Positions 43,338 through 61,310 of a stretch of DNA of 64,000 nucleotides are shown here, piece by piece. The notes below the pieces were generated by a model. It made no database searches and was not told the origin of the DNA. It was given only the letters and a program-made list of their open reading frames with translations. Positions within the stretch are counted from its first letter, which is position 1. Each line of letters begins with the position of its first letter. A program made the translations under genes and the position numbers. The stretch comes from Tillus elongatus. Taxonomy: Eukaryota > Arthropoda > Insecta > Coleoptera > Cleridae. The DNA lies in NCBI GenBank assembly GCA_964006375.1, contig OZ023264.1, positions 174,764,295 to 174,828,294 of the forward strand. Direction: 5' to 3'.

Positions 43338-46228
43338 GCGCACCTTTGTTTGTAAATAATGTCATGCAGTATAGTCACCCGAGAGAATTTATAAAATTAG
43401 AAAATGAAAAAAACCTTGAAAACAAAAATAAATTAGTTTTTGTAAAAGCAAACTTCCAAAACAAAATGGTGAATATAATGGTGGACTCTGGATCAAATGC
43501 GTCAATCATCAGTGGTAATATAATAGATCAATTAAAGTTAAACAAATTTAGTTATAATATACCAAAGGTGTCACTAATAAATGCGAGGGGAAGAAAGATT
43601 TGTGAAGTATCAAAGGCAGTAATGGGAAAATTACAATTTAACGAAAATAAAAAGGCAATCAACGTTAATTTATTAATAATGGAAGGTTTGGAATTTGATG
43701 TAGTAATGGGATCAGATATATTAAATGAAAATAATGCTATCATAGATTATGAACGGAATATAGTAATTATCGACAACGAAATAGTGCATATGACTGACGA
43801 AATTGTGAATAAATGTGAAGAAAATAGTAGTGAAAATGAGAATATGAATTATATAAATAGTATAGATTATATGAAAGAATATGAAGAAAAGAATATAAAA
43901 GAAATAATAAATGAAAATGAAGAATATGATAGAAAAATAAAGAATATATTATGTAAGTATGAAAGTTTGTTCGATGAAACTAGTCGAGTAGCTGTGGGTC
44001 ATATGCATCAATTTAAAGTAAAAGAGATAGCAAATTTTAAATCGAAAACGTATCCGATTCCATATAAATATCAGAAACAAGTACACCAGGAAATAAATAA
44101 CATGTTAGAGCAAGGAATAATAGAAAGAAGTGATACTCCATATATCAACCCAATAGTCGTAGTAAAAAAGGCAGATGGGGGAATAAGATTGTGTTCAGAT
44201 GCTAGAAATATTAATAAATTGTCAATTCCTCAATATAGTTCACCAGTAGGAATAGAAAGTATTTTCGGAAGTATAACGGGTGCAAATATTTTTTCAAAAG
44301 TAGATTTAAAACATAGTTTTTGGCTGATACCACTGGAAGAATCATGTAGAGAGTACACAGGTTTTATGATAGATGGTTCAGTATATCGATTTGCTGTAAC
44401 CCCATTTGGAATTCAATCAGCTTGTTCTGCTCTGGTTAAAGCATTATACAAAATCCTAGACAAATTTGAAGATTTTGTACTGCATTATGTCGATGACATA
44501 TTAGTCTACTCCAAAACCATTGAAGATCATTACAGACATGTAGACGTTGTTTTAAGAGCATTAGACAGAGAAGGTTTAAAGGTAAACTTGGAGAAATGCC
44601 ATTTCTGCAAAATGCAAGTCAAATATTTGGGATACGAACTAAACGACAAAGGAGTTAAAATGGACGAAGATCGAGTCAAGAGTATATTGGAATATCATCG
44701 ACCAAGGAACCTAAAGGCATTACGAGGATTTCTCGGGGTACTGAATTATTTTAAAAGATTAATTCCAGATCTCTCAAATAAAATGTTACCTTTGTTGAGA
44801 TTACTGAAAAAGGATGTCAAATGGAAATGGGGGGTCGAGCATGAAGAGGCTTTTTGCAAAATAAAGAAGGAATTTACGAAGAATTTAGAGGTATATCATC
44901 CTAGATATGATCAAACATTTACTCTGAGAACTGATGCTTCGCTAAATAGATTCGCTGGAGTTCTTTTGCAAGACCAAGATGGCATAGAGGTTCCAATATC
45001 GTTCGTATCAAGGGTGACAAAGAAACACGAAAGGGGATATTCCGTTGCTGAACTAGAATTGGCGAGCATTATATTTTGTGTAACCAAGTTAAGATTTTAT
45101 TTGCTCGGAAATGAATTCATAATAGAAACAGACCATTTGTCGTTAATACATATAATGAATAACAAATTAATGAACAACCGAGTACATAGATGGGCCTTAT
45201 TGCTACAAGAATACAAATTTACCATCAAGTATATACCAGGAAAGCTAAATATTATAGCAGACGCTTTAACTAGGGAAAATGATAGCAACAGGAAAGAACA
45301 GGAAAAGAGAATAAGAATAGGAGTGAATATACTGAAGGATAAACAAGGAATCTTTTCACTACATCAGATAACGCAAGATCAAGTAAACTTGTCCGAGAAA
45401 GAAAAAAGAGGCTCTAGAATTTGTCAAAATATATATGTAAAAGGACCCATTGACGATGAGAAATATGTAATTACGAATAACTTGGCCTATAAAATCATTG
45501 ATCAACTACATACAGAAAACTGTCATATGGGTGCTAGAAAACTATGGCTGACATTTCGAGAAAATTATATTACCATAAACGACTACAAAGTAATTAAGGA
45601 ACGAGTGAGAAAATGTGCCACATGTCAGTTGGGAAAATGGAAGAATCTCAGGTATCAAAATAGCCCTAAATCAATCATAGCAAGGGAACCATTGGAGATT
45701 ATAGCCATAGATTTCTTATCTGACCTAATACCTAGCTATCAAGGCAACAAGCACATATTAGTCGTAGTAGATCTATTTTCGAAATTTGTGAAGTTATATC
45801 CATGTGTGAGAACTAACGTTAAATGTGTCAATGATTCATTGAGAAAGTATTTTCAAATCGTAGGCAATCCAAAGTTCTGTATTGTCGACAATGCGACATG
45901 TTTCCAATCAGAACGTTTTAAAAGATTTTGTCAACAAAACCAAGTGACATTGCGATTTACTAGTATTCGTCATCCACAATCAAACATTTCTGAGAGATAT
46001 ATACAAGAACTTAACAAGTATTTGAGGATAATGGTACACAGCGATCACCGAGAGTGGCAAGATAAGCTAAATTTAATAGAAGAATTACTTAATAATAGTC
46101 CACATACAATGACTGGACAATCACCGATTTATCTATTCAAAGGTGTCATGCCTGAAAGAAAATGGCTCCAACAAAATAGTAAAACCTACGAAGAAGTAGT
46201 AAAAATGGTCAATAAATTAAATGAGTGA
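43331..46228 (+). CDS. pol: Pol polyprotein (protease, RT, RNase H, integrase), stopped by TGA
   Basis: It is entered by -1 frameshift; there is no ATG near the frame's beginning. Domains in order: aspartic protease (MVDSGSNASIISG near 43480); reverse transcriptase with ARNINKLSIP, FSKVDLKHSFWLIPL, VTPFGIQSAC and catalytic YVDD (~44485); RNase H (LRTDASLNRFAGVLLQD near 44930, then ELELASIIF, ETDHLSL); integrase with HHCC zinc finger (H..H..CATC near 45515-45620), catalytic Asp in IIAIDFLSDL, Asp in CIVDNATCF and Glu in NISERYIQEL. RT-RNase H-IN order defines Ty3/gypsy. An in-frame TGA at 46226-46228 cuts off the integrase C-terminus. Confidence 0.93.
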   Translation, partial: RISAPLFVNNVMQYSHPREFIKLENEKNLENKNKLVFVKANFQNKMVNIMVDSGSNASIISGNIIDQLKLNKFSYNIPKVSLINARGRKICEVSKAVMGKLQFNENKKAINVNLLIMEGLEFDVVMGSDILNENNAIIDYERNIVIIDNEIVHMTDEIVNKCEENSSENENMNYINSIDYMKEYEEKNIKEIINENEEYDRKIKNILCKYESLFDETSRVAVGHMHQFKVKEIANFKSKTYPIPYKYQKQVHQEINNMLEQGIIERSDTPYINPIVVVKKADGGIRLCSDARNINKLSIPQYSSPVGIESIFGSITGANIFSKVDLKHSFWLIPLEESCREYTGFMIDGSVYRFAVTPFGIQSACSALVKALYKILDKFEDFVLHYVDDILVYSKTIEDHYRHVDVVLRALDREGLKVNLEKCHFCKMQVKYLGYELNDKGVKMDEDRVKSILEYHRPRNLKALRGFLGVLNYFKRLIPDLSNKMLPLLRLLKKDVKWKWGVEHEEAFCKIKKEFTKNLEVYHPRYDQTFTLRTDASLNRFAGVLLQDQDGIEVPISFVSRVTKKHERGYSVAELELASIIFCVTKLRFYLLGNEFIIETDHLSLIHIMNNKLMNNRVHRWALLLQEYKFTIKYIPGKLNIIADALTRENDSNRKEQEKRIRIGVNILKDKQGIFSLHQITQDQVNLSEKEKRGSRICQNIYVKGPIDDEKYVITNNLAYKIIDQLHTENCHMGARKLWLTFRENYITINDYKVIKERVRKCATCQLGKWKNLRYQNSPKSIIAREPLEIIAIDFLSDLIPSYQGNKHILVVVDLFSKFVKLYPCVRTNVKCVNDSLRKYFQIVGNPKFCIVDNATCFQSERFKRFCQQNQVTLRFTSIRHPQSNISERYIQELNKYLRIMVHSDHREWQDKLNLIEELLNNSPHTMTGQSPIYLFKGVMPERKWLQQNSKTYEEVVKMVNKLNE

Positions 46229-46489
46229 CGTGCAGAGAAATGTGCAAAAAGGTTTTTGAAAAAGAAATCTAAGAAATCGACATTTAAAGGAGGAGATTTA
46301 GTAATCATAAGGGCATTGCGAACCTCGAACTATAAGAAAAATATCAGTGCCAAGTTAATGATGCCATTTGAGGGTCCATTCGAGATCACAACAGAAAACC
46401 CAGTTAATAGTTGTGAAATCAAAGACCCAATCACAGGAAAAATTAGAGGAATATTTAATATACAAGATATATTCCACTTCTATCAATAA
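46229..46489 (+). pseudogene. pol: Pol C-terminal tail after the in-frame TGA
   Basis: The pol frame continues open for 86 codons (RFLKKKSKKSTFKGGDLVII, then PFEGPFEITTENP, CEIKDPITGKIRG) to TAA at 46487-46489. This is the SH3-like integrase C-terminal domain that binds DNA. Sequence TGACGT suggests a former CGA-CGT with a CpG transition. Readthrough is possible but simple inactivation is more likely. Confidence 0.8.
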
Positions 46490-46561
46490 CAATGAAAATA
46501 AAATATCAGCACGTATGTAAATTTTGCTTCCATTATTTTCGAGAATCGAAATAATGTATGC

Positions 46562-46576
46562 AAAATTGGGGGGTGT
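46562..46576 (+). promoter_or_regulatory. Polypurine tract
   Basis: AAAATTGGGGGGTGT directly precedes the right LTR, the usual place for plus-strand priming. Confidence 0.6.
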
Positions 46577-50760
<4,184 letters not shown>

Positions 50761-50848
50761 GCTATAATAAATTATTAGTTTGAAAAGCTATGTTTTGTAA
50801 GTCAACAAATCCAGAACTCCGAAGAACGTAACAATATATAAAGGGTTT

Positions 50849-51905
50849 TTAATTAAGAGCGCTGGAATTTTGATATGGAATAAAACAACCTGTTTGAGTG
50901 ATGTTGCCACAAATTCTATTATATTTTAAAGAAGAGAATATGTATGGAATATAATTCAAATGGCCGCAGCGACTCCCCTGAAGGCGGTGTATCCAGGACC
51001 AATTTAGGACGACATTTTCGCATAAATGGGGCTCAATCTCCCGAGGAACGCGAGTTATTTTGGCCTTCAGGACAGCAATTGTCTGTGGTTTGTCGGCATA
51101 GACTCGAGATTGCACGTAGCCCCATAGTGAGTAATCGAGCGGTGTTAGATCACACGATCTCGGTGGCCAGTTGATGTCACCATCAAGCGAGACAATTTCT
51201 CGTCCAATAAATTTTATGTTATCCGTGCAGTATGGCAATTGGTGCCGTCCTATTGGAACCACATGTTCGTGAGACCCATACCATTGATTCTAGGCCACAA
51301 ATAATTTCTTATCATCGTCCGATATCGGTCGTCATTAACAGTGAGCGCGTCTCCTTGCGCATCTTCGAAGAAATAAGGCTAAATTACACCCCCGGACCAA
51401 AATCGACAGCAAACAGTGACTTTTTCTGCTGGATCTCCTGTGATTCTACTCGCTCCAAATCCGGCAACTTTGTTTATTTATAAAACCACTCAGCCAAAAA
51501 TGAGCCTCATCACTAAAAATGATTTTCTTCCCGAAATCAGGGTCAGCCGCAAAATGCTCTAAGGCCCAATCCGCGTATTCACCGCGCTGTCTATGGTCCT
51601 TGAGTTTTAGCTCTTGAGTCAATGAATCTTTTATGGATGAAAACCCAAGTCTCGACGAAAAATCCGCCAAGTTGATGTCGCAGAAAAATCCAGCTCTTGC
51701 GCACGACGCGGAATGGAATGTCTGGGGTTTTATTACACACTATCCTAAACGGAAACAATATTTTCCAACAATCTTGCGTTTCTTTGACGTACATGCTTCA
51801 TCCAAAACCGACCCGGTTCTCTCAAATTTATTCATTAAAGACGAATTGTGGACTCTGCTGAACGACCATGAATACCATAAATTGGACGCAACGTACGGAA
51901 CGTTA
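50849..51905 (-). pseudogene. Mariner-like transposase, heavily eroded
   Basis: From ~51905 downwards: HGRSAESTIRRLMNKFERTG (helix-turn-helix), a frame break, PRHSIPRRAQELDF, then KLKDHRQRGEYADWALEHF, catalytic IIFSDEAHFWLSGF (near 51520), a broken middle where the second Asp motif is unreadable, and DINWPPRSCDLTPLDYSLWG (third Asp, near 51150), VYADKPQT and a C-terminus at 50849. It is a different mariner lineage from the long-TIR elements. Inverted ends were not found. Confidence 0.8.
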
Positions 51906-53299
51906 GACGAACAGAGGACTGATTTTGATAATAACTTTTAACAATTTTTACGCGTTGTGGAAGCGTGTAGCATTCCGTGGTGAAATGTCACAAATAAAAT
52001 GTATTCCTGCTAAATCTGATAGCTATGGCTTTTCCAAGATGGCCGCTACAAACTCTCAAAGTTCGAGCGTCCCTATTGAAAAACCCTTGATAATCTGCAA
52101 TATTTTCTGCTGGCGACCCAGTCTTCTGGACATTTAATACTAGTGATCTGCTCAGAGGCTATCATATATTTTACTTCTTGGTGCTCGAGCTAAGTGAGTT
52201 GTGAAGATGTTAATTTTTTGGGCAGTGTTTTCTCAGCCATCTGAACATCTGGGCCTAATAAAGATAACTTTATTGAAATGAAATCCAATTCTGTGCTTTT
52301 GATGTACTAAACATAACCGGATTTGCAGAGCCATGAGAGTCTTAGATAGGTCATCATTTAGGGAGTTGATTTCTTAGACTCTTATTGATAAGGGACTAGA
52401 GGCAGATATTGGGAATGCCGGTGAGAACGTGCAAAGCTGTACGTCCGATTGTAGGTCTGCCACTTACTTATATGTAAAAAAAAAGTTGAGTTCTACTATA
52501 ACAGTCCTTTTATCAAATAGTCTGGGAAAATACTTTTATGTGAATTATTTGAACGAATCTATGTAGAGCTGGTTTAAAAAATTGTATATTATGAATTTTT
52601 TACATATATATTTGCTATAACCGAATTATAAAGATAAAACCACAGAAATGTCAGACATCTATGCAGTAGGGTGTACGAATTGTGAATTCAAATATCTAAA
52701 CATAAAGATATATTGGAACTAGATTTAAAGAACCTTTAGGGCAACTGAAATATGGCACAATTGTTGAATTATGTAGGGCTCAACATATTTATATTTGTTT
52801 ATTATTTATAAATTTTAATAACAAATTTTAATAGAAGACGTCCAGTGCTAAGTAGTACGTTGTTTAAGTTTATAATCAGTGTCTTGTCCTTAGAAAGAAT
52901 ATTTACCAACGACACGCGGTCTTTTCAAAAGCATGAAATGCCAGTTTAATTACAGGTTCTTTTGACTAAACAGTAGGACTTTGTTTGTATATTTTTGCTG
53001 GTTATGATCATCACCACAGTCTCAAGGTTTTCCAAAAGTTCCACTACTTACATGTATCTTATTAGAAAAATATACCAAACTGGCAAGCTTTGTCCTATAA
53101 AACTGTATTCTATTTTGTGTGGAAAACTAAAATATTTATTTATGTAATTCTTAATTCTAGACTTTAAATCTTAATCGCTTGCAATATTTTATTAGTGAAT
53201 TTTCATTAAGAAAATTTACAAATATCGATGGTAAGATTTTTTGAAAATTTGTTCAAATGACCGCAAATTAGGGCCCCTAGAATCCGAAACAAAGGTCAG
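51906..53299. other. Intergenic, no recognised feature
   Basis: About 1.4 kb of AT-rich sequence. No gene, TIR or tandem repeat stands out. Confidence 0.45.
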
Positions 53300-54900
<1,601 letters not shown>

Positions 54901-55498
54901 TTTACTCAAAGACTTTTAGAGAAAATGCGAAAACCTGTTTAAAAACGCAATATCTTTAAAATTACTAGAAGTATGAAACTAAAACTTCACATGCATATAG
55001 ATATTATACGAGTTGTCCTCCCTACCAAATTTGAGCTTAATCGGTTTGGTAAATTTTGAGTTATAACCAAATAAAAGATAATTAATTTACGATATAACCT
55101 GAAACTACATCTGAATGGGTGCTTATAATGTTAGACAAGGTTTGACAGATATATGAGTGTTACGCTGCTATTGCAAACAATTGCTTCTATCAAACATTAA
55201 ATAAACAGGCTACAAAAATATGTCACAATAAACAATCAACGGGGTTGTCATTTGCCAAAATTCTCAAGATAAACAACTCAAGATGAGAAAAATATATAGC
55301 AGTAAATAAAAATTGTAATGAAAGTGATTCAATTTGTTTAAAGGCAATCCAGAACTACGTTTTCTTATACATAAATATTAAGCTTTCCATTCTTCAGGAT
55401 ATTTAAAACGTACCTCGCTCTCCTAGATAAATCTGACAACACCAATTACCTATTTGTCATTTGGTATTTTTCCAACTGATCACAGGGGGAAGTCGAAT
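54901..55498. other. Intergenic, no recognised feature
   Basis: AT-rich; nothing recognised. Confidence 0.4.
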
Positions 55499-55570
55499 TC
55501 AAGGTTATCTTCTTCTTCTTCTTTGTTTACATATGTCATAAACAAAGAAGAAGGAGAATATAACCTCGAA
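55499..55570. repeat. Inverted repeat/hairpin
   Basis: AAGGTTATCTTCTTC...TTTGTTTA and TAAACAAAGAAG...AATATAACCT form imperfect arms of ~30 bp around a ~10 bp loop. Could be a tiny fold-back transposon or a hairpin transcript source. Confidence 0.6.
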
Positions 55571-55800
55571 GTCGATGCCGCTGCCGCTAATACCTTAGAA
55601 TCATAGAATAAGATACTTATTGTTTACTTTTAGTTTCTATTTACTCTTCACCTCGTATATGGAAAATTTAGGGTAAAGAAAACTACATAATATCATGCAG
55701 TAGTTTAAAGCATACCTCTAAGCAGATAGTTCAGCGTAAATTATTAAAATTTTTATTTCAAAATTTTGTATTTATATTTATTTATTTCATTTTTAAAAAG

Positions 55801-56165
55801 TATGGATACAGCAATAGTAAATAAGTGCTGAAAAAAGTTTAAGTGCGTTATGATAGAGAATTTTTGTTAAAATATTCCAAATGGTGATAATTAGATCTCC
55901 CATTAAACTAGAATATACCGTTTTGATAAAGACTAAAACCTATATGAAAGCAGCGTGGGTACTAAATTAAAAAAATAACACAATGAGCTTTGCAGGCAAC
56001 GACAAATTAGTTTTAGAAAACCATTTTTGTTGTTTTGTTTGCAGAAACTGGTTCGATTGAGTTGGCTAAAACGGATCATCCAAGCGACTAATAAGGAAAA
56101 ATACCAGCCACGTTTATAATTTGGCAGGTACATTCGTTTTGTAAATAAAATTGAATTTTCGGTAA
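55801..56165. repeat. Diverged dispersed repeat, copy 1 (MITE-A related)
   Basis: Aligns in direct orientation with 56718-57060 over ~340 bp with many differences; the start carries a weak family-A terminus (AAGTGCGTTATGATAGAGAA near 55841). Confidence 0.6.
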
Positions 56166-56717
56166 ATTTGCAGATTAGCACACGGAGGCTTTTTCGAAAA
56201 AAAAATCAGAAACATGCTTACGTCTCCTTCTGGATGCACAAAACACAAGAAATATTTCTTGCAAGCAGCGCCCAAATAAGGTACGGGACCAGGAGTGAAT
56301 AGGGTTGTTGGGCGGAAAAGAGATAAAAACGAAATGAGAGCGAAAAGTGCGAAAAAGCCTGTTTAGTTGGACCTCTATAAGCTGCCTTTATCCTATTTTG
56401 CAGCTTTACTTCCTCAAAATTATGTTTATCCCGTCCAGAACCCCTATATTCATAGCAAGTCCCGTAACTTTCTTGCGGGTTGTTCCCAAGAAACTTTTCT
56501 TGTTTACCTTGTTCTGATTTAGACATTGAAGGTGGTTGTAGGCATGCAGAGGGGGAAGGGGAACCCCTGTAACAAAGCAGCGAACCAAGATTTTCAATTT
56601 ATGTTTAAATTGTAACCTTCTTTCAATTGTTTAAAATAATTTTCCAAAAATGAAATTTAGGTTGTCCCTTTTTGCCAGTCTTGCATATAGAGCTACAATG
56701 TTTCATCATTTTCAAAA

Positions 56718-57303
56718 AGTGTCAATACAGCAACAGTAAATAGATGTTAAAATAGGTTTGGTAGATAATTTTTGTAAAAATATTTGAAATCCGATAACTT
56801 CTTATTAAGCTAGAATCTTCAATCTTGTGCCATAGTAACATCTATGTAAACGCAGCTCGGCTACTAAGTTGAAGAAAAATAACATAATAAGCTTCGCGAA
56901 TAACTACAAGTTGGTTTTAAAAACACTTTTTTTGTTGTTATTTTGTTTGCAAAAACAAGTTAGATCGGGTTGACTAGAACAAAACCATCCCAGCAATTAA
57001 AAGGAAAATACCTGCCGGGCTTATTATTTGGCACGTACATTCTCTTTGTAAATTTTTTTTTTCTAGACAATTGTAATATAATTTTATAAAGAGACTTGCA
57101 GTACTTAGATATATCTTTGCCAAATTAAAATCTTCCAGCTTCATAGAAAATAGAAACTTCTTCGAACAATTGCTAACTGGGACTTCTGAAACGGGTCTCC
57201 CACGTCCATTTAAGTTGAAGGAATTAGTTTTAATAATATACCTAACAAATAGTGTACAATTCTTATGAAAATTCGCTGCTATAATGCACTTGCTGCGTCC
57301 CGA
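56718..57303. repeat. Diverged dispersed repeat, copy 2 (MITE-A related)
   Basis: The left part matches 55801-56165; the right end is a good inverted family-A terminus (GCACTTGCTGCGTCCC ending near 57300). It may therefore be a larger relative of the family. Confidence 0.6.
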
Positions 57304-57360
57304 ATATTTTTTGATAATCACAAAGTTTTGCCAAAAATAGGCTCATTATCAAGTACAGAG

Positions 57361-57712
57361 TCTTGGTGGTTCAGGGGCAAGAACGTGTGCCTCTGAACCG
57401 AAGGATACCGGGTTCGATCCCAGGGTACTCCTTTTACTTTTTCCGTACAAACGGCAACATTGACATCAAACGAGGTTCTGGCACTGTATTAGAGCAGGTT
57501 GAGTGTCTGCACGTTCGTGTAAAGCCGTCGGTCCCGTGCCCATGCGATGTTGGATACGTTAAAGATCCCTACCCACCTTACAGAAAGGCAGGGCTTCGGC
57601 AAAATTTCCAAGATAGTGAGGTGAAACTGCTCCCTGGCGGCGGTGATTGGCCATAGTCGCGGAAATAGGCCGACGTTAAAGAAACAAAAAAAAAACACAC
57701 ACACACACACAG
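57361..57712 (+). mobile_element. tRNA-derived SINE
   Basis: The head has pol III-type boxes (A-box-like TGGTGGTTCAGGGG near 57364, B box GGGTTCGATCCC at 57411-57422), then an unrelated body (TTAAAGATCCCTACCCACC near 57560) and a tail ending GACGTTAAAGAAAC followed by an A run and (CA)n at 57687-57711. This head-body-tail layout is that of a SINE. The 97-codon ORF across it is not a gene. Confidence 0.75.
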
Positions 57713-58974
57713 TTATCAAGTAATCTGATTCTTGTTGTTTTAACAAAGCATAGCAATTTTATGACATATAATAAACATTATGTTGGAAGAAATGTCAAGC
57801 TTCTCGCATGTAAAGTGTAATATATTTCAGCCATGCGTTCTGACCTAAATTTGTTACCGCCTTGCCTAAGATCGGAATATAAGGAAAAAGCAGAACACAA
57901 GCTCAAAGCCGGTGATTGACAGTTCACCTACCTCAACAAAAAATATGATCTAGTTCTTTCTGAAGGGGTTTTAGCAGAGCAAGGCGGAACAAAGCCACGT
58001 GGCTTCAGGTTGACGAGGGATTGAACAGCTTCAAGATTTAAGTTCTCTGCACAGTGACATGATATCAATCCAGTGATAACAAAAGACAAGCGCAAAGCTT
58101 TCGTTTTCGTTCCGGTTAGGACACCTCGCCCTAAGTTTACTTTAATCGCCGTCCTGGCCGCAGTATAGTCCCGTTCGACCAGTTTAGTTTTGCCTGACAT
58201 ATTGTCCACTTAATGTTCTTATGCCGCACATCAATTCTCTTCTTGTGTTCTGTTTTTTATCATAAATACGTAATCAAACGCGTTCGTTTTAGAGTCGAAC
58301 GCCAGTAGCTGTTATATGTCAGACGAGCCCATTTGTTTTTCAAAGAATCAGCTATAGATTTAGGGATTTTATCGGAATATTTTGTGGCTCGGAGTGTACC
58401 AGCTCGCTGCATACAGAACAGATAAACGTGAAGGATTTCCGGTTGCGAATAAGCTAACAGTGAAAGAGTATATAAATTACTCTGTATCGGACAAAAGTTC
58501 AAAAATATACGGACATGTAATAGAGTAACATATATGCAAAAGTATTGGATTCTTGATTCTAAAATTTCCACCAAAACAATATTTCAAACACAAAATAAAC
58601 TCAATTGATATTACTACTAGGCTTTTGTTCTGACCTCCAATATTTGTAGGAAAATGTTTTTGTAATAGAACCAACAAAATAGATAAAATAATTATTCACG
58701 TAATAACATTTAGCTTTTCGAGAGTACACCCCTAAATTTAGACATGTGTCTCTTGGCCACAGGTAGATTTGTCTGTAAGACAGTGCACCCTCACTGTACT
58801 TTATCTTTGATCTAACTCCTATTGTTTCCTTCCATTTTATCTTAATGAAAATTTGCTAATAAAGAGGTCACGATGAAAAGCTTTTAGAAAAATTTCTTTA
58901 GAGGAGCGTGAATTTGGGTCCTTGGAACTAAAAAGCAAGGTCCGCTAAAATTTTTATATGTTTATATATATATA
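57713..58974. other. Intergenic, no recognised feature
   Basis: About 1.26 kb; small open frames on the minus strand (57928-58209, 58260-58574) have no recognisable motif. Confidence 0.4.
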
Positions 58975-59560
58975 CAGGGTGATTGCTGAGAAGTGCTCAT
59001 TAGAAGTTTATGACCTTCTCATCCGATTTGACAGCTGAAAATTTGGAATCGGCCATTATACGATATTCCCATTCTGACTAAAATAGTTGCACTACTCTAG
59101 CATTTCCGGTTATACCAGAAGTCGCTACCAACTTCGTTAGTTTAAATAAAACACCCTGTATATTTTTACATTTTCAGAAAGACGATCCAATTTGGGATAG
59201 ATTTTATGTAGTAATTTCTGCACCTAGCGTTATTAGTTTCTGAAATATTGGCGATTTTTGAAAAATATTTGTTATCACAGATCTTTTTATAATTTGATAT
59301 ATCCTTGTAAAGTGTAAATCTAGAAAATATATTTTTGGACAACAGATTGCTGGTAACTATGTCTTGCAAAACTATTGGAATGAAAATCTATTTTTTATAC
59401 AGGGTGTGTCATAATAGTCTGACAAAATATCGAAATTCAAGCGGGTATAACTTGATTTTTTCAAATGGAACACCCTATATATTTCTATTCTAAAGCATTT
59501 AACAGACATAACTCTGCAACTTTTATTAACTATGTCCTATACCTAAATAGCATAATTTCT
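58975..59560. repeat. Left TIR of the 58975-62064 element
   Basis: Inverted match to 61470-62064 with scattered differences. Confidence 0.85.
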
Positions 59561-59716
59561 GAGATATTGTTAGTTTCTTGAAGTGATATATTTAATATCG
59601 CAGCAGAGAATTTTAATTCCAATGTTTTCATGGCGTTGGATTATCCAGTTTCTTTTTATATTCATGATGACACGCTGACAATCTGAGAACAATATTAAAA
59701 AGGCTGGACGCTAAAA

Positions 59717-59946
59717 AGTCTGGACGCAGTAAGTGCGTTATGGTAGTGAATTTTCATAAAAATATTTTAAATAACAAATATGTGTTTTTTAAAAGAAAGC
59801 AAGCATTAAATTTGGTTACCAGTATGACCTATATAGTAGAAACAATATACCATATATCATCAAAATAACTTTATTGTTTGAAAATGTACAAAAATGTTTC
59901 GCACTTAACTTAAAATGTTCCAAAAAAAAACTAGTTTCCTGGCCAA
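59717..59946. mobile_element. MITE, family A, nested and 3'-truncated
   Basis: Starts AGTCTGGACGCAGTAAGTGC and aligns with the left ~230 bp of 5779-6093; its inverted right end is missing. Confidence 0.65.
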
Positions 59947-60233
59947 CGACTCTTATTAAAAACCACCCACCCTTGTGTAATTTGTCCTCCAGAGTCCAAC
60001 GCACTTGTCAGATTCCTCCTAGCTCAAACATTAAGCAAAAAAGAACGTCAATTTATTATGGCCTTATCATTGTAAAAATGTAATAGCAGAACTATTAAAA
60101 AGTAACATGACAATCATACACTAACATTGAATGAATTTAATTCTCATTTATAGAGTAAAGTTACGCTAGATTAGATTATATACAGTGAACGGGGAAAAGA
60201 AAACAACTTGTGATGGAACCATAGCTGAAAAAT

Positions 60234-61310
60234 TCAAAGTAATTGTTCAATGTGACTTCCGTTTTGGTTCAAACACTCTGAAATTTTTGAATGTACTCCA
60301 GCGGTGGTCGTTCTTCGTATCTCCTCTGGATCTAACTCGGTAAAAGCTTGCGTTATGCGTTGGATTAGTTCCTCTTTAGATTGGACATGCACCTCATAAA
60401 CCTTTGACTTTATTATACTCCACATATAAAAATCACAAGGTGTCAAGTCCGGCGATCTTGCTGGCCAGTGCTGAAGGCCGTTTCTTCCTATCCATCTGTC
60501 ATCAAATATAGCATTCAACTGATGATACACATCTATTGTATTGTGCGCTGGAGCCCCGTCCATCTGGTACCAACAATTGAGTGATGAATTTAAAGACAGA
60601 CTCTCCACAAATGGCATCACCACCGTTCTCAGGATCTGAATATACTTCTCAGACGTGAGCGTGCCATCGTAAATATGAAAACACACTCGGTCGTCCATTA
60701 TCATGCAGAAAACATTACAACTGAATCTCTGCTGAAAATTCCTAGTTCGTGTCATATGCATATTTTCAGCTGCCCAGTAATGCTGATTTTTCATATTTCG
60801 CAAACCCTCTCTGCCAAAGTTAGACTCATCAGTCCAGATTATTTTGCTCAAGAATGTAGGATCTTCCTGCACTCGTATCAGTAGGTGTTCGCAATAATTT
60901 ATCTGCATCTCGTAGTCGCTAACACGGAGGTGTTGCACGGGAATAAAAGAGAAATTATGCATTTTGTGCTTCTTCAATATTCGTTGAATGATCCAGTAAG
61001 GCATGTCTAAGTCACTAGACGCATTTCTTATAGAATTTGTTGGCATTGCATGAAAGTATGCAAGAACTGTGACTTGACATGTTCCCTCATCTTCAAGTTT
61101 GCCTCTACAAATTACTGGTCTTGATGTTATACTTCCATACCTTGAAAACTTTCATTGAAGCCTCTTGAACCGGTGTCTGTCCAAAGGTGCCGAGTTAGGA
61201 AACTTTTCATTAAATGTACGACATGTTCTTTCAATAATTCTATTGCAGTCACCGTGAATAATGAATATATTCATGATATCTTCATTACTGTAGCGTATTC
61301 TACTTCCCAT
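60234..61310 (-). pseudogene. Mariner-like transposase (41-residue D-D spacing), one premature stop
   Basis: The frame opens at ATG 61310 (MGSRIRYSNEDIMNIFIIHG) and runs 358 codons to the stop at 60234, broken only by a TGA at 61152-61154 (codon 53). Beyond it are LAYFHAMPTNSIRNASSDLD, the helix-turn-helix IIQRILKKHKMH, catalytic IIWTDESNFG, the second Asp in YQMDGAPAHN and the third in LTPCDFYMWS with 41 residues between them. All catalytic residues are present. An internal start after the stop (61046) would give a 270-residue protein lacking part of the DNA-binding domain. It would act on the flanking ~590 bp TIRs. Confidence 0.88.

Noticed and set aside
46490..46576. Possible env gene between pol and the right LTR
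   Set aside because: Only ~90 bp separate the pol end from the LTR, so there is no room for an envelope gene.
57928..58574. Two minus-strand ORFs of ~95-104 codons
   Set aside because: No domains, no homologous copies in the window, and no start or splice context suggesting a host gene.
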